64,000 nt of DNA, taken from positions 124,001-188,000 of the forward strand of contig CANMIX010000008.1 of assembly GCA_947497985.1 (NCBI GenBank). Reading direction: 5' to 3'. A model generated the notes under the pieces. The model was not told where the DNA came from. It did no database searches and saw only the letters and a program-made list of their open reading frames with translations. Source of the stretch: an uncultured Paracoccaceae bacterium. Lineage in GTDB: Bacteria; Pseudomonadota; Alphaproteobacteria; Rhodobacterales; Rhodobacteraceae. Each line of letters starts with the position of its first letter. Position 1 is the first letter of the stretch. A program made the translations under genes and the position numbers. Below are positions 50,350 through 60,496 of the stretch, piece after piece.

Positions 50350-50523
50350 GTGCTGTCAAAGATTGTCGCCCTCTTTTTGGTTGTCATGGCCGGTCTTGCC
50401 ATGTTCGGAAAACTGCGTCTTCCGGGCAAAGGCAAGCTGTCATCGACGCGTTGTTCACAATGTGGGCGGTTTAAAATAGGCAAAGGCCCCTGCGGCTGTA
50501 AAGATGGAGGACGTGGCACATGA
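50350..50523 (+). CDS. Small membrane protein with zinc-ribbon-like CxxC...CxC (GTG start proposed)
   Basis: LSKIVALFLVVMAGLAMFGKLRLPGKGKLSSTRCSQCGRFKIGKGPCGCKDGGRGT; directly follows the S49 peptidase and overlaps the antiporter start by 4 nt. Confidence 0.65.
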   Translation: MLSKIVALFLVVMAGLAMFGKLRLPGKGKLSSTRCSQCGRFKIGKGPCGCKDGGRGT

Positions 50524-51464
50524 TGCCATGGCTTTACTCGGCCCTGGGGCTGATCATCCTGCTTCTGGCGGGGGATGCGCTGGTGCGTGGTGCGGTGAAT
50601 TTGAGCCTGCGCGTTGGGGTTCCGGCCTTGATAGTGAGCCTGACCATCGTGGCTTTTGGTACCTCAGCTCCTGAGTTGCTGATTGCAATTTCGGCTATTC
50701 ATGACAACGCGCCAGGCATCGCCTTGGGCAACGTCGTGGGATCAAACACGGCCAATGTGTTGCTGGTCCTGGGCTTGCCTGCCATTTTTGCGGGGCTGCA
50801 CACCAGCGAATGCGACACACGCAAAAATTATCTGTTGATGATTGGCGCGTCTGTCCTGTTTATCGCGCTTGCCTTCTTGGGCGAGTTCACGATCTTCTCT
50901 GGGGTCATCCTTTTGGCGACCTTGGCCGTGATCTTGTTCATGGCTGCACGTGACGCACATAAACACCGAAAAAATGGTGAGGCTGACGATCTCGAAGAGC
51001 TGGAGGAAGCAGATCCCAATATGCCGTCTTGGCGTATCGGAGTGTATCTCATGCTCGGGCTGGTCGGCCTACCCTTAGGGGCCGATCTTCTGGTCGATAA
51101 CGCCACAGTGATCGCACGAACTTACGGAATTAGCGAAACCGTAATCGGCCTGACATTGGTTGCAATTGGGACCTCTCTTCCTGAGCTGGCGACGACCGTT
51201 ATGGCCGCTGTGCGGCGTCAGGCGGACGTAGCGCTCGGGAATGTTATTGGCTCGAACATGTTCAATCTTCTGGCCATCATTGGCATCACGACATTTGTCG
51301 GAAAGATCCCGGTTGATCCAGAATTCCTGCGATTTGATCTGTGGGTCATGCTGGCGGCATCGTTGATCTTGGTGCCGTTTGTTTTCATGAAACGCGACAT
51401 TACACGCCCCTGGGGCTTTGTGCTGAGCGGGCTTTACGTGCTCTATATGGTGGCGCTTCTCTGA
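50520..51464 (+). CDS. Calcium/sodium antiporter, CaCA family (YrbG-like)
   Basis: Two alpha repeats: FGTSAPELLIAISA..GNVVGSNTANVLLVLG and IGTSLPELATTVMAA..GNVIGSNMFNLLAIIG. Confidence 0.95.
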   Translation: MMPWLYSALGLIILLLAGDALVRGAVNLSLRVGVPALIVSLTIVAFGTSAPELLIAISAIHDNAPGIALGNVVGSNTANVLLVLGLPAIFAGLHTSECDTRKNYLLMIGASVLFIALAFLGEFTIFSGVILLATLAVILFMAARDAHKHRKNGEADDLEELEEADPNMPSWRIGVYLMLGLVGLPLGADLLVDNATVIARTYGISETVIGLTLVAIGTSLPELATTVMAAVRRQADVALGNVIGSNMFNLLAIIGITTFVGKIPVDPEFLRFDLWVMLAASLILVPFVFMKRDITRPWGFVLSGLYVLYMVALL

Positions 51465-51608
51465 TCACAGAAACCAGCTGATGAAATTTGGCACACGAAT
51501 TTCTTCGTGGTCCAAATTTCATTCAAAAACCGATATATATCATGCGGATGTCGGGTTTAAACCTGCGCAGACACAGCGAAAAGTGCCGTGGCGAACCCAG
51601 TGAAACTG

Positions 51609-51624
51609 TTAAGAAACCCTTAAC
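51609..51624. promoter_or_regulatory. Candidate CtrA box TTAAGAAACCCTTAAC
   Basis: Exact TTAA-N7-TTAAC in an AT-rich intergenic region upstream of uvrC. Confidence 0.5.
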
Positions 51625-51909
51625 CCGCAGCCCAAGTGTACACATTTCACAGTTGCGTAATTTGCGTGTTACAAAAAGATCAAGTTTCCCAAAGGTTTGC
51701 GTTGGAACTAAAAAAACTCCTTTGAAAATAGACGTTTGCAAATGTGATTAAAATTTAGGCAAATCTCCAAAACCTCTCTTAAATAAGGGAAAATGCTGGA
51801 TAGCCAGAAGATATCACCAGACTTATCCCCAGCTTTGGTGGACTTGTTTCGTCTTGCTTTCCACGACGGATCATTGCAGCGGCGGCTTGGGGATTCTAAG
51901 ACTGGCAAT

Positions 51910-53802
51910 ATGAGTGATGAACCACAGACAGCCCCTTCGCAGGCCTCTCAGGACGCAGTCCCGCCGATGGGGTACAGTGTTATTCAGGACTATGTGAATA
52001 CCCTGGACGGATCCCCCGGCGTGTATCGTATGCTGGATGCGGAGAGCCGAGTTCTTTACGTTGGCAAGGCGCGAAACCTGAAGGCGCGGGTCAGCAACTA
52101 TACCCGACCCGGCAACAGCCCGCGGATCGAGAAGATGATCTCGCTCACCGCGACGATGATGTTTTTGACAACCCGGACCGAGACCGAGGCGCTGTTGTTG
52201 GAGCAGAACCTCATTAAGCAGCTGAAGCCCAAGTACAACGTGCTGCTGCGCGACGACAAAAGCTTTCCCAACATCTTGGTTGGCAAGGAACACGGGTTTC
52301 CACAAATCAAAAAACATCGTGGCGCGCGCAAAGAGAAAGGCAGCTATTTCGGCCCCTTTGCCAGCGCCGGTGCGGTGAACCGGACGCTGAACCAGCTGCA
52401 AAAGGCGTTTCTGTTGCGCAATTGCTCGGACAGCATGTTTGAAACCCGGACTCGGCCTTGTCTGCAATATCAGATCAAACGCTGTTCAGGTCCTTGCGTG
52501 GGGCTGATTTCGGAAGAGGATTATGCGCTCAGCGTGCGCGATGCCGAACGCTTTTTGTCGGGACGCTCAACCAAAGTTCAGGAAGAACTGGGTGAGCAGA
52601 TGATGAAAGCCTCGGAGGAGATGGAATTTGAACGTGCGGCCGCCTTGCGTGACCGGATCAAGGCGCTGACCCAGGTGCAATCGAGCCAGGGCATCAACCC
52701 ACGTGGCGTCACCGAAGCGGACATCATTGGCCTGCATATCGACAAGGGGCAGGCCTGTGTGCAGGTGTTCTTTATTCGCGCCAACCAGAACTGGGGGAAC
52801 CAGGATTTCTATCCCCGGATCGATGCGGACAATTCCCCGGCCGAGGTGATGGAGGCCTTTGTCGGGCAATTCTACTCCACCAAAGAGCCCCCGCGGCAGC
52901 TGATCTTGTCGGACGACATCGAAAACGCGGATTTGATGGTCGATGCCCTGACTGAGAAGGCAGGCCGAAAGGTAGAAATCATGGTGCCGCAGCGCGGGGA
53001 GAAAACCGAGCTGGTGGCAGGGGCGGTGCGCAATGCTCGCGAAAGCCTCGCCCGGCGGATGTCCGAAAGCGCGACGCAGGCGAAGCTGCTGCGCGGCATC
53101 GCCGAGGCCTTTGGCATGGACAAGCCACCCGCCCGGATCGAGGTCTACGACAACTCCCACATCCAAGGCACCAATGCGGTCGGGGGTATGATCGTCGCGG
53201 GACCCGAAGGGTTTATGAAAAACGCCTATCGCAAGTTTAACATCAAAGGGGAAGACTTGGTGCCGGGCGATGACTTTGGCATGATGAAGGAAGTGCTACA
53301 CCGCCGCTTCTCGCGGCTGTTGAAGGAAGATCCTGACCGCGACAAGGGCATGTGGCCCGATCTGCTGCTGATCGACGGCGGGGCCGGGCAGGTGAGTGCG
53401 GTGGCGGAGATCATGCGAGAGCACGGGGTGCAGGACATCCCGATGGTTGGTGTCGCAAAAGGTGTCGACCGCGACCATGGCAAGGAAGAGTTCCACCGGT
53501 TGGGACAACGCCCCTTTGCCCTACAACGTAACGACCCGGTGCTGTATTTCGTGCAGCGCATGCGTGATGAGGCACACCGGTTTGCGATCGGCACCCACCG
53601 TGCCAAGCGTGCCAAATCCATGGCGGCAAACCCGCTGGATGATGTGCCGGGCGTCGGCTCGGCCCGTAAACGCGCGCTCTTGAAGCATTTCGGCAGCGCC
53701 AAAGCAGTGACGCGCGCCAATTTACTGGACCTCAAAGCAGTGGATGGTATCTCAGAAGCTCTGGCTGAGCGGATTTACGATCACTTCCACGGTGTGGATT
53801 GA
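51910..53802 (+). CDS. uvrC: Excinuclease ABC subunit C
   Basis: [37 protein letters not shown] motif, C-terminal HhH; start chosen at MSDEPQTA. Confidence 0.97.
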   Translation: MSDEPQTAPSQASQDAVPPMGYSVIQDYVNTLDGSPGVYRMLDAESRVLYVGKARNLKARVSNYTRPGNSPRIEKMISLTATMMFLTTRTETEALLLEQNLIKQLKPKYNVLLRDDKSFPNILVGKEHGFPQIKKHRGARKEKGSYFGPFASAGAVNRTLNQLQKAFLLRNCSDSMFETRTRPCLQYQIKRCSGPCVGLISEEDYALSVRDAERFLSGRSTKVQEELGEQMMKASEEMEFERAAALRDRIKALTQVQSSQGINPRGVTEADIIGLHIDKGQACVQVFFIRANQNWGNQDFYPRIDADNSPAEVMEAFVGQFYSTKEPPRQLILSDDIENADLMVDALTEKAGRKVEIMVPQRGEKTELVAGAVRNARESLARRMSESATQAKLLRGIAEAFGMDKPPARIEVYDNSHIQGTNAVGGMIVAGPEGFMKNAYRKFNIKGEDLVPGDDFGMMKEVLHRRFSRLLKEDPDRDKGMWPDLLLIDGGAGQVSAVAEIMREHGVQDIPMVGVAKGVDRDHGKEEFHRLGQRPFALQRNDPVLYFVQRMRDEAHRFAIGTHRAKRAKSMAANPLDDVPGVGSARKRALLKHFGSAKAVTRANLLDLKAVDGISEALAERIYDHFHGVD

Positions 53803-53877
53803 CGGTCGAATTTTGGAATTGGGCTGGATTGGCGTATAATAACCGCGTTTGTGTTTCCAGTTTCGGTGATTGTTATG

Positions 53878-54486
53878 CCTGTTTCCCTGACCATGAAGAA
53901 TGTGACCTATGATACGTATTCGGTTAAGGGAAAGACCCTCGCCGATATCGCAAAAAGCATCAAAAAGTCCGGCCCTAAAGATCCCAATGACAAAAAGAAA
54001 GTCGCATTTCTGACCACCACCGCGCTGGATGCTGAGATCACCAAGGGCAAATATGGTGCCGACGGCAAAGCTAAGATCGACAAGAAAACCGGCTGGTATG
54101 AGGTGACTTACAAGATCAAGTCGCTGAAACTGATCCTGAGCCCATCGGTGCGCTGCCCCAAACGCAGTGTCAGCGGCCTGTCTCCGCGTGCAATGGTTGA
54201 ATGGTATCGCTTTTATGGCGCAGCATTGCTGCATGAGGCCGAGCACGTCAGTAAGGCCAAGAAAGAAAGCGAGAAGATCGCCAAAGAGATCGACAAGCTG
54301 CGCGGGAAAGGTTTGGCCGACACCGAAAAGGATGCACAGGCAATGGCCGAAGAAGACCTGAAACATGTGATCCACAATTACTTCTTCGTGGAACGTGAGC
54401 GGTTAAACGACATTCACCGAAAATTCGACCGCTCGACCCACCATGGGGAAAAGCACGGTGCCTTGTTGGACACAGCGATCCTGTGA
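53878..54486 (+). CDS. DUF922-like predicted Zn-dependent protease, no evident signal peptide
   Basis: YDTYSVKGKTLADIAKSIKKSGPKD and zinc motif LLHEAEHVSKA. Confidence 0.75.
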   Translation, partial: PVSLTMKNVTYDTYSVKGKTLADIAKSIKKSGPKDPNDKKKVAFLTTTALDAEITKGKYGADGKAKIDKKTGWYEVTYKIKSLKLILSPSVRCPKRSVSGLSPRAMVEWYRFYGAALLHEAEHVSKAKKESEKIAKEIDKLRGKGLADTEKDAQAMAEEDLKHVIHNYFFVERERLNDIHRKFDRSTHHGEKHGALLDTAIL

Positions 54487-54550
54487 TCAAACCTTAGTTG
54501 CGAGGAATTGTCCGCTTTTAACTTTGCGGTTCGGCGGATAATGTGCCGCC

Positions 54551-55222
54551 ATGAAATGGAACCTGCCCAATATCCTCACCACTCTGCGGCTGCTGGCAGC
54601 GCCCGGCGTGGCAATCATGTTTCTGTATTTTGCGCGCCCTTTGGCCGATTGGCTGGCGCTTTTATTGTTTATGGGGGCCGCGGTTACCGATTGGTTTGAT
54701 GGCTACCTGGCACGAGCCTGGAAACAAGAGACCAAAGTTGGCGCAATGCTTGATCCGATCGCGGACAAGGCAATGGTTTTAGTCGCTCTGATGGTGATTG
54801 TTGGCTACTCAGACACCAACTGGATCCCGTGGCTGGTGCTGCCTGCAACCGTGATCCTGTTTCGCGAAGTTTTTGTCTCGGGTATGCGCGAATACCTTGG
54901 CGATACTGCTGGCACGTTAAAAGTCACCAAACTTGCGAAATGGAAGACAACAGTTCAGATGGTTGCAATCGCCGTTTTGTTCAGCCGCGGCATCTTTGAA
55001 CATTACCTTGGCATGTCTGTCTGGGGCATGGATCAGGAAATGGTGGACCAGATCATGGCGGGGGAAGTTGAAGATACGCTCAACATTCGTCTGATGTTTG
55101 AAGGTTTGGTGTGGAGCGGGCGTTTGGGGCTGTGGTTATTGTGGCTGGCAGCTGTTTTGACCTTTGTCACGGGCGCAGATTACCTGCGTAAGGCAATGCC
55201 ACATCTGAAGGAGCCTGTGTAA
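54551..55222 (+). CDS. pgsA: CDP-diacylglycerol-glycerol-3-phosphate 3-phosphatidyltransferase
   Basis: NLPNILTTLRLLAAPG; CDP-OH motif DWFDGYLARAWKQETKVGAMLDPIADK. Confidence 0.95.
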   Translation: MKWNLPNILTTLRLLAAPGVAIMFLYFARPLADWLALLLFMGAAVTDWFDGYLARAWKQETKVGAMLDPIADKAMVLVALMVIVGYSDTNWIPWLVLPATVILFREVFVSGMREYLGDTAGTLKVTKLAKWKTTVQMVAIAVLFSRGIFEHYLGMSVWGMDQEMVDQIMAGEVEDTLNIRLMFEGLVWSGRLGLWLLWLAAVLTFVTGADYLRKAMPHLKEPV

Positions 55223-55467
55223 TGGATGTTCTCTATTTTGCTTGGGTGCGCGAACGGATTGGCCTTCCCCGTGAAAAGGTGGAAACCTCGGCCAACACTG
55301 TGATGGAACTGGTGGAAGAACTGAAATCACGCGAGGAGCGTTATGCGGCCGCATTCGCCGATATCTCTGCTCTGCGCGTGGCCTTGGACCAGGAATTAAG
55401 CGAGTTTGATGCGCCTTTGGAGGGCGTGCGCGAGGTTGCGTTCTTCCCTCCGATGACCGGAGGTTAA
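55222..55467 (+). CDS. moaD: Molybdopterin synthase sulfur carrier subunit
   Basis: 81 aa, C-terminal EVAFFPPMTGG. Confidence 0.95.
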   Translation: MDVLYFAWVRERIGLPREKVETSANTVMELVEELKSREERYAAAFADISALRVALDQELSEFDAPLEGVREVAFFPPMTGG

Positions 55468-55470
55468 TTC

Positions 55471-55917
55471 ATGCGGGTTGAGGTTCAGGAAGCCCCCTTT
55501 GATGTGGGCGCTGTGACATCAGAGTTCACAAGCGGTGCCAAAGGGGCAGGGGCAATCGTGACCTTTACCGGTGTGGTGCGCGAGGCAGATGCAGGCGCGA
55601 TGACGGTGATGGAGATCGAACATTACCCCGCCATGACCCAAAAGGCTCTGGAACAGATCGCAACCCAAGCGATTGAGCGCTGGTCCTTGGCGGATGCTCT
55701 GGTCATCCACCGCTTTGGGCGTTTGTCGCCCGGCGATCAGATCATGATGGTTGCAACGGCTTCGCGTCATCGCAAAGACGCCTTTGAAGCGGCCGAATTC
55801 TTGATGGATTATCTGAAATCTCGCGCCCCGTTTTGGAAGAAAGAGATCCTAAATGATGGTTCAGCTGATTGGGTCGCTGCCAAAGATGGTGATGAAAAAG
55901 CTCTGGAACGATGGTAA
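55471..55917 (+). CDS. moaE: Molybdopterin synthase catalytic subunit
   Basis: IVTFTGVVRE, MEIEHYPAMTQKAL, HRFGRLSPGDQIMMVATASRHRKDAFEAAEFLMDYLKSRAPFWKKE. Confidence 0.96.
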   Translation: MRVEVQEAPFDVGAVTSEFTSGAKGAGAIVTFTGVVREADAGAMTVMEIEHYPAMTQKALEQIATQAIERWSLADALVIHRFGRLSPGDQIMMVATASRHRKDAFEAAEFLMDYLKSRAPFWKKEILNDGSADWVAAKDGDEKALERW

Positions 55918-56051
55918 GTGACGCGTGAAAGTGGAAGATAGGCTTTTGCGGTCTATTAATTCCAATTGATAGATGTGTCTCGAAGTTTTATTGTCCGATA
56001 AATCTCCGCCAATTTTTAGTTTAAATTGTTTCATAGTAGGTGGCAATAAAA

Positions 56052-56509
56052 TGGAAGTAACGACCGAGCTCTTGTTAGTTGCTGCAGAAAAATTGCATGC
56101 AGACTATGTAACTGTTTCCGTGCCAGATTTCGCGCCTGAGGCACTGCCAATGTCCCTGCGTATTGGTATCTTCTCCGCTGAGACAGGTGTGCTTCGGTGG
56201 GTTTCTTTGCCCGCATCAGGAACGTTTTGCGCGCGTGTAATGCGCGAATCGTCGCCTCTTTTTGTGTCATGTCTGAGCGAGGCTGAACAACAGGTAGCCT
56301 GCGGTTTGCTGCAGGATACGGGGCCTTTTGCCTATCTAGGTGTCCCAATTCCCGCAGTGACCGGTGGCTCAATTGGGACATTGGCCGCCATATGCAAGGG
56401 CGAACGGGCATGGTCCAAAGCAGATGCAGATGATGCAGAACATATCGCGGGCAAGATTGGGTTTGAAATGCTACCCCCTGAAATGCGGGACGCTCAAAAC
56501 CTCGTCTAA
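56052..56509 (+). CDS. GAF-like domain protein / hypothetical
   Basis: 152 aa; FAYLGVPIPAVTGGSIGTLAAICKGERAWSKADADDAEHIAGKIG resembles the GAF C-terminal half. Confidence 0.6.
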
Positions 56510-56527
56510 AAGCGGCCATAAACGTGT

Positions 56528-56842
56528 TTAACGACCCAATTGGCTGCGCAGTTCTTCGGCCTCTCGACGCGCGTCGCGCAAACCGTCCATTGTGGCCCGC
56601 AATTCCGCCTCGGTCTGGGTCAGTTGGTTCACCAGTTCCGCTTCACGTTGTTGCAGATAGGTGATCGCCTGGTCGCGGGTCTCTTCTGCAGCGTGCAGCT
56701 CTTGGCTCATCCGGTCCAGATCCGCGACGTCGCTTTGTTTCACACGGGTGAAGCGATGCACCAGCCAATTTGCAAACCAGCCGAGCGTAAAGGCCACGAA
56801 GAGAATAATCGCGGTGGTGATGATAAACTCGGTCCGGTTCAT
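56528..56842 (-). CDS. Small single-TM coiled-coil protein
   Basis: N-terminal TM (FIITTAIILFVAFTLGWFANWLV) then Glu/Gln/Arg-rich heptad-like region. Confidence 0.75.
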   Translation of the reverse strand: MNRTEFIITTAIILFVAFTLGWFANWLVHRFTRVKQSDVADLDRMSQELHAAEETRDQAITYLQQREAELVNQLTQTEAELRATMDGLRDARREAEELRSQLGR

Positions 56843-58734
56843 TCAGAGGGTCCTTCACTCTCACTGTCGGGCGGGGTGGCTGCATCGGGCGCCTCTGGGG
56901 CATCTGATGCGTTTGCTTCGTCAGTCGCGTTGTTGAGAACTTGGAAAACGATCCGTCGGTTCGCTTCACGTCCTTCTTCGGTCTCATTGTCGGCAATAGG
57001 TTGAGTTTCACCGTAACCGCGCGCGACAAATGTCAACGTTGGGATGCGTCGCGCGCGCAGCTCGTTGAGGACAGATTGAGCCCGCGATTGGCTCAACCGC
57101 TCGTTCATGATCTCTCGGCCTTGGCTGTCGGTGTGCCCCTGAATTTCGAGCTGCACCGGCCCGCAATGCTCCAAAACAGTGGCAATCTGGTCAAGGGTCG
57201 CGCTGCTGCCGCCCGCCACCGTGGCCGAGCCGGGTTCGAATGCAATCTTGCCGCTGTCCTGTACAACGGTCAGCTGCTCCTGACATTGTTCCGGTGTCAG
57301 AGGCTGGTCTTCGGGGATCGGCGGCTCTTCGTAAGTGATGGCCAACTCATAAGTCGCGCGTTCGCCAAGGCGGGTGGAAAATAGTTTTGCGACCTCCGCC
57401 GGAGCGTCCTCGTCGAAACTGACACCACGTACAGAAATCACCTGTGGAGTGACGTTGACCAATCCACGTTCAAGATGAGAGAGGGCTTCCAGTGCGGACA
57501 AAACCTGCATGTTCCAATCCATCGGCAGCTTGTCTGACACGCGTGCCGCTGAATGAACACGTTCCGCCCCAAACCGCGCCTGGGCAAAGCTGCTGGTTAA
57601 TGTGTGTTGGGTTTGGTCCGCAACATAACCCCGCAACAGAACCTGTCCTTCGGGGCTTAGAGTGGCCGTAAATTCGGGCTGTGCGTCTTCTTCTTCGCTC
57701 TCTGGTTCGGGTAGGATGGCATGCAGTGCAAAAACCTGCGGCAGATCGCTTTTTAGTTTGCCCACGACACGATCAAACAATGCCTGTTCGGTACCTTGAA
57801 CAGCAGCCAGCGTTATATCGGCATTGGCCAGGGTCAGCGTGCCAGCGCCGAGCTTCGCCAGGCTAGCGAGGCTTTCTTCAACCGCGCGTGACCAATTGGG
57901 CGAGGGGACCCCCATGCCAATGGTGCAGTGTTCATCCGCGTCGAGCCCAGCTTTGCGTGCGGCATTCAGGATCCGGGTACGGCTGGCTTCGCTATCGGCG
58001 GAACAGGCATCAAAGTGGCCGCCGTTTTCATCCAGCGTGAAGCGCAAAGTGAAGGGCGTAATGACAGGGCGTGGCGCTTTTAGATTCAGTTCCAGCCGCA
58101 ACCCACCCGTTGCCATCCGGTTCAGCCGCGCCTCCAGTCGCTTCTTTTCATCAGTGCTGTTGGTATTGGCCGTGATCGCAACAGCGCCGGGTTTGACCGA
58201 AATTTTTGAGCTTGGCAGTTGTTCCAAAGCTTTCAGGGCAAATCGCATGGCCGCGGGCCATCCTTGCGGGGCGGCATATGTCGTTGATTCCAAAAAATCG
58301 GCAACTTGGGGCGCGCCAACAAGGTCTTCCAGTTGATCTATGACATCCTCGCGGTCTGTGCCCGAAGGGACCAAACCGATAATCGAAATACCCGCGTCGT
58401 TGCGCAGAATTTCGGCTGAGAATTGTGGCGGCGCAATGCCCCGCGACGGGGTCACCTGCATTCGGTCGATGATGCGCGATCCATCTACAATGGTGCCAAC
58501 CTGTGACTTGGCAGCAAACCGGTCGGCCTCGTCCGGCGCGGTACCTTCCAGGATGACGCTCAATCCGTCTGCAGTGACTTCCGCCCAGTTGAAGCCGCCG
58601 TCGTCCAGTATTTGGCGAACCGCAGACTCGCTTCCACGCTCCATCCCAGTTGCCGCAAAGCCGGCGACAATGAGGCTCAGCGCGGCGGCCGTGACAAAGG
58701 TTGCCCCGGTAATCAGCACAGGAGGTAGCCGCAT
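56839..58734 (-). CDS. OmpA-family protein with N-terminal TM and BON-like repeats
   Basis: C-terminal OmpA motif LEIQGHTDSQGREIMNERLSQSRAQSVLNELRARRI; repeated BON-like segments. Confidence 0.88.
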   Translation of the reverse strand: MRLPPVLITGATFVTAAALSLIVAGFAATGMERGSESAVRQILDDGGFNWAEVTADGLSVILEGTAPDEADRFAAKSQVGTIVDGSRIIDRMQVTPSRGIAPPQFSAEILRNDAGISIIGLVPSGTDREDVIDQLEDLVGAPQVADFLESTTYAAPQGWPAAMRFALKALEQLPSSKISVKPGAVAITANTNSTDEKKRLEARLNRMATGGLRLELNLKAPRPVITPFTLRFTLDENGGHFDACSADSEASRTRILNAARKAGLDADEHCTIGMGVPSPNWSRAVEESLASLAKLGAGTLTLANADITLAAVQGTEQALFDRVVGKLKSDLPQVFALHAILPEPESEEEDAQPEFTATLSPEGQVLLRGYVADQTQHTLTSSFAQARFGAERVHSAARVSDKLPMDWNMQVLSALEALSHLERGLVNVTPQVISVRGVSFDEDAPAEVAKLFSTRLGERATYELAITYEEPPIPEDQPLTPEQCQEQLTVVQDSGKIAFEPGSATVAGGSSATLDQIATVLEHCGPVQLEIQGHTDSQGREIMNERLSQSRAQSVLNELRARRIPTLTFVARGYGETQPIADNETEEGREANRRIVFQVLNNATDEANASDAPEAPDAATPPDSESEGPSE

Positions 58735-58794
58735 AAACTGGTCAGTCCCTTAATTGTTCGCAAATGTCATAGCGGCGATGCGTTTGATTTTCAA

Positions 58795-59757
58795 TCAGGC
58801 GAACAATGCTACGACCAAGAAGATAAGCGGAATCAAGCCGGTATCCCGGTTGAGTCGAAAGAGTTTCAGCAACCTTTCACTGTTTTCGGGATCAAAGCCG
58901 CGCAATTGCCAGGTCAAATGCCAGCCCATGGCCCAAGGTGCGGCCAACGCCAGTGCCAATTTCACGGGCGAGCCTTCGGTGCCAAGCGCGGTTAGAACAG
59001 CCAATGCCATGAATGTAACCGTCGCCACGATAAAGCGGCGCAGCCACTTGGGGGTTTCATCTTCGAACAGGCGGGCGGTTGATTTCACGCCGATCAATGC
59101 GTCATCTTCGGCGTCCTGATGGGCATAGATTGTGTCGTAAAACAGGGTCCAGGTCACACCTGCAAGATACAACAAGACCGGCGCCCAATGCAGGCTGCCG
59201 GTATGGGCAACCCAAGCCCACAGTGCGCCCCAGTTTAAGGCGATGCCAAGAAAGGCTTGCGGCCACCATGTAAACCGTTTTGCAAACGGGTAAATCGCTA
59301 CTGGCAACAGCGCCAGAACACCCATCGCAATCGCGGCCAGGTTAAAGGTAAAAAGAATACAAGCGCTTAGCGCGACCTGTAGCCCCATCCAGGTCAGCGC
59401 TTGTTTGACGCTGACCTGCCCGGATGGCAACGGTCGCGATTGTGTGCGGCTTACCTCGGCGTCAATTTTGCGGTCTGTAATATCGTTCCACGTACAGCCA
59501 GCGCCCCGCATCAGCCAAGACCCGGCCGCACAGGCCACAACGATCCACAAATCATGCCATCCGATGACCCGATCGACAAGCATCGCCAAAACCAGACTCC
59601 AAAGGCAGGGGATTAACAGAAGCCAAGTGCCAATGGGGCGGTCCGCACGGCTAAGGCGCAGATAAGGGCGGCTCCATTCGGGGGCATATGTGTCAACCCA
59701 GTTCCCTTTGACCGCATCTGCGACCTGACCATCTGGTGTTGGGGCGTTGCCTTGCAT
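58795..59757 (-). CDS. ubiA: 4-hydroxybenzoate octaprenyltransferase
   Basis: RLSRADRPIGTWLLLIPCLWSL, RGAGCTWNDITDRKIDAEVSRTQSRPLPSG, DTIYAHQDAEDD; start chosen at MQGNAPTP. Confidence 0.96.
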   Translation of the reverse strand: MQGNAPTPDGQVADAVKGNWVDTYAPEWSRPYLRLSRADRPIGTWLLLIPCLWSLVLAMLVDRVIGWHDLWIVVACAAGSWLMRGAGCTWNDITDRKIDAEVSRTQSRPLPSGQVSVKQALTWMGLQVALSACILFTFNLAAIAMGVLALLPVAIYPFAKRFTWWPQAFLGIALNWGALWAWVAHTGSLHWAPVLLYLAGVTWTLFYDTIYAHQDAEDDALIGVKSTARLFEDETPKWLRRFIVATVTFMALAVLTALGTEGSPVKLALALAAPWAMGWHLTWQLRGFDPENSERLLKLFRLNRDTGLIPLIFLVVALFA

Positions 59758-59769
59758 ATGTAAGCTCTC

Positions 59770-60495
59770 ATGAGTGCAAAAGTCAGACTGTATGTAGAGC
59801 ACCCTTTGGGGGCAGGGCAATCGGTTCCTCTGGATCGCGATCAGGCGCATTACCTTTTTGGTGTGATGCGGCTGCAAATCGGCGCGCAGGTGGCACTGTT
59901 CAATGGCCGCGATGGGGAATGGACTTGCGACGTGGTCGAGGCGGGGAAACGTGCCGGGGTTTTGTCCTGTGCCAGCCAGGCCAAACCGTTGCAGATGCCG
60001 CCGGACCTTTGGTTGCTGTTCGCCCCGATTAAAAAAGCCCGCACCGATTTCATTGTTGAAAAAGCGGCTGAGATGGGCGCCGCTAGGATCCTGCCAGTAC
60101 AGACCGAATTCACCAACTCGGATCGTATTCGCCAAGACCGCCTGCAAGCGCACGCAGTCGAAGCAGCGGAGCAATGTGGCGGCACCTATGTCCCTAAAGT
60201 GGTAGAGCTGCAAAAACTCGGCCGGGTTCTGGATCAATGGCCCAGCGAACGCCAATTGATGTTTTGCGACGAGGCTGAGGTCGGCAACGCGCTGGAACTG
60301 GCTGCGGATGCGCATCCTGATGCTCCTTGGGCCATTTTGATCGGCCCCGAGGGAGGATTTTCCGAAAACGAACGCAAACGCTTGCATGGGTTGGCGCAAT
60401 CGCATGTTGTGAGTCTCGGCCCTCGTATTCTGCGCGCAGATACAGCGGCGGTGGCCGCGATGACCCTTTGGCAGAAAACTCTGGGAGATTGGTGA
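59770..60495 (+). CDS. rsmE: 16S rRNA (uracil1498-N3)-methyltransferase
   Basis: KKARTDFIVEKAAEMGAARILPV, IGPEGGFSENE, LGPRILRADTAAVAAM. Confidence 0.95.
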   Translation: MSAKVRLYVEHPLGAGQSVPLDRDQAHYLFGVMRLQIGAQVALFNGRDGEWTCDVVEAGKRAGVLSCASQAKPLQMPPDLWLLFAPIKKARTDFIVEKAAEMGAARILPVQTEFTNSDRIRQDRLQAHAVEAAEQCGGTYVPKVVELQKLGRVLDQWPSERQLMFCDEAEVGNALELAADAHPDAPWAILIGPEGGFSENERKRLHGLAQSHVVSLGPRILRADTAAVAAMTLWQKTLGDW

Positions 60496-60496
60496 C

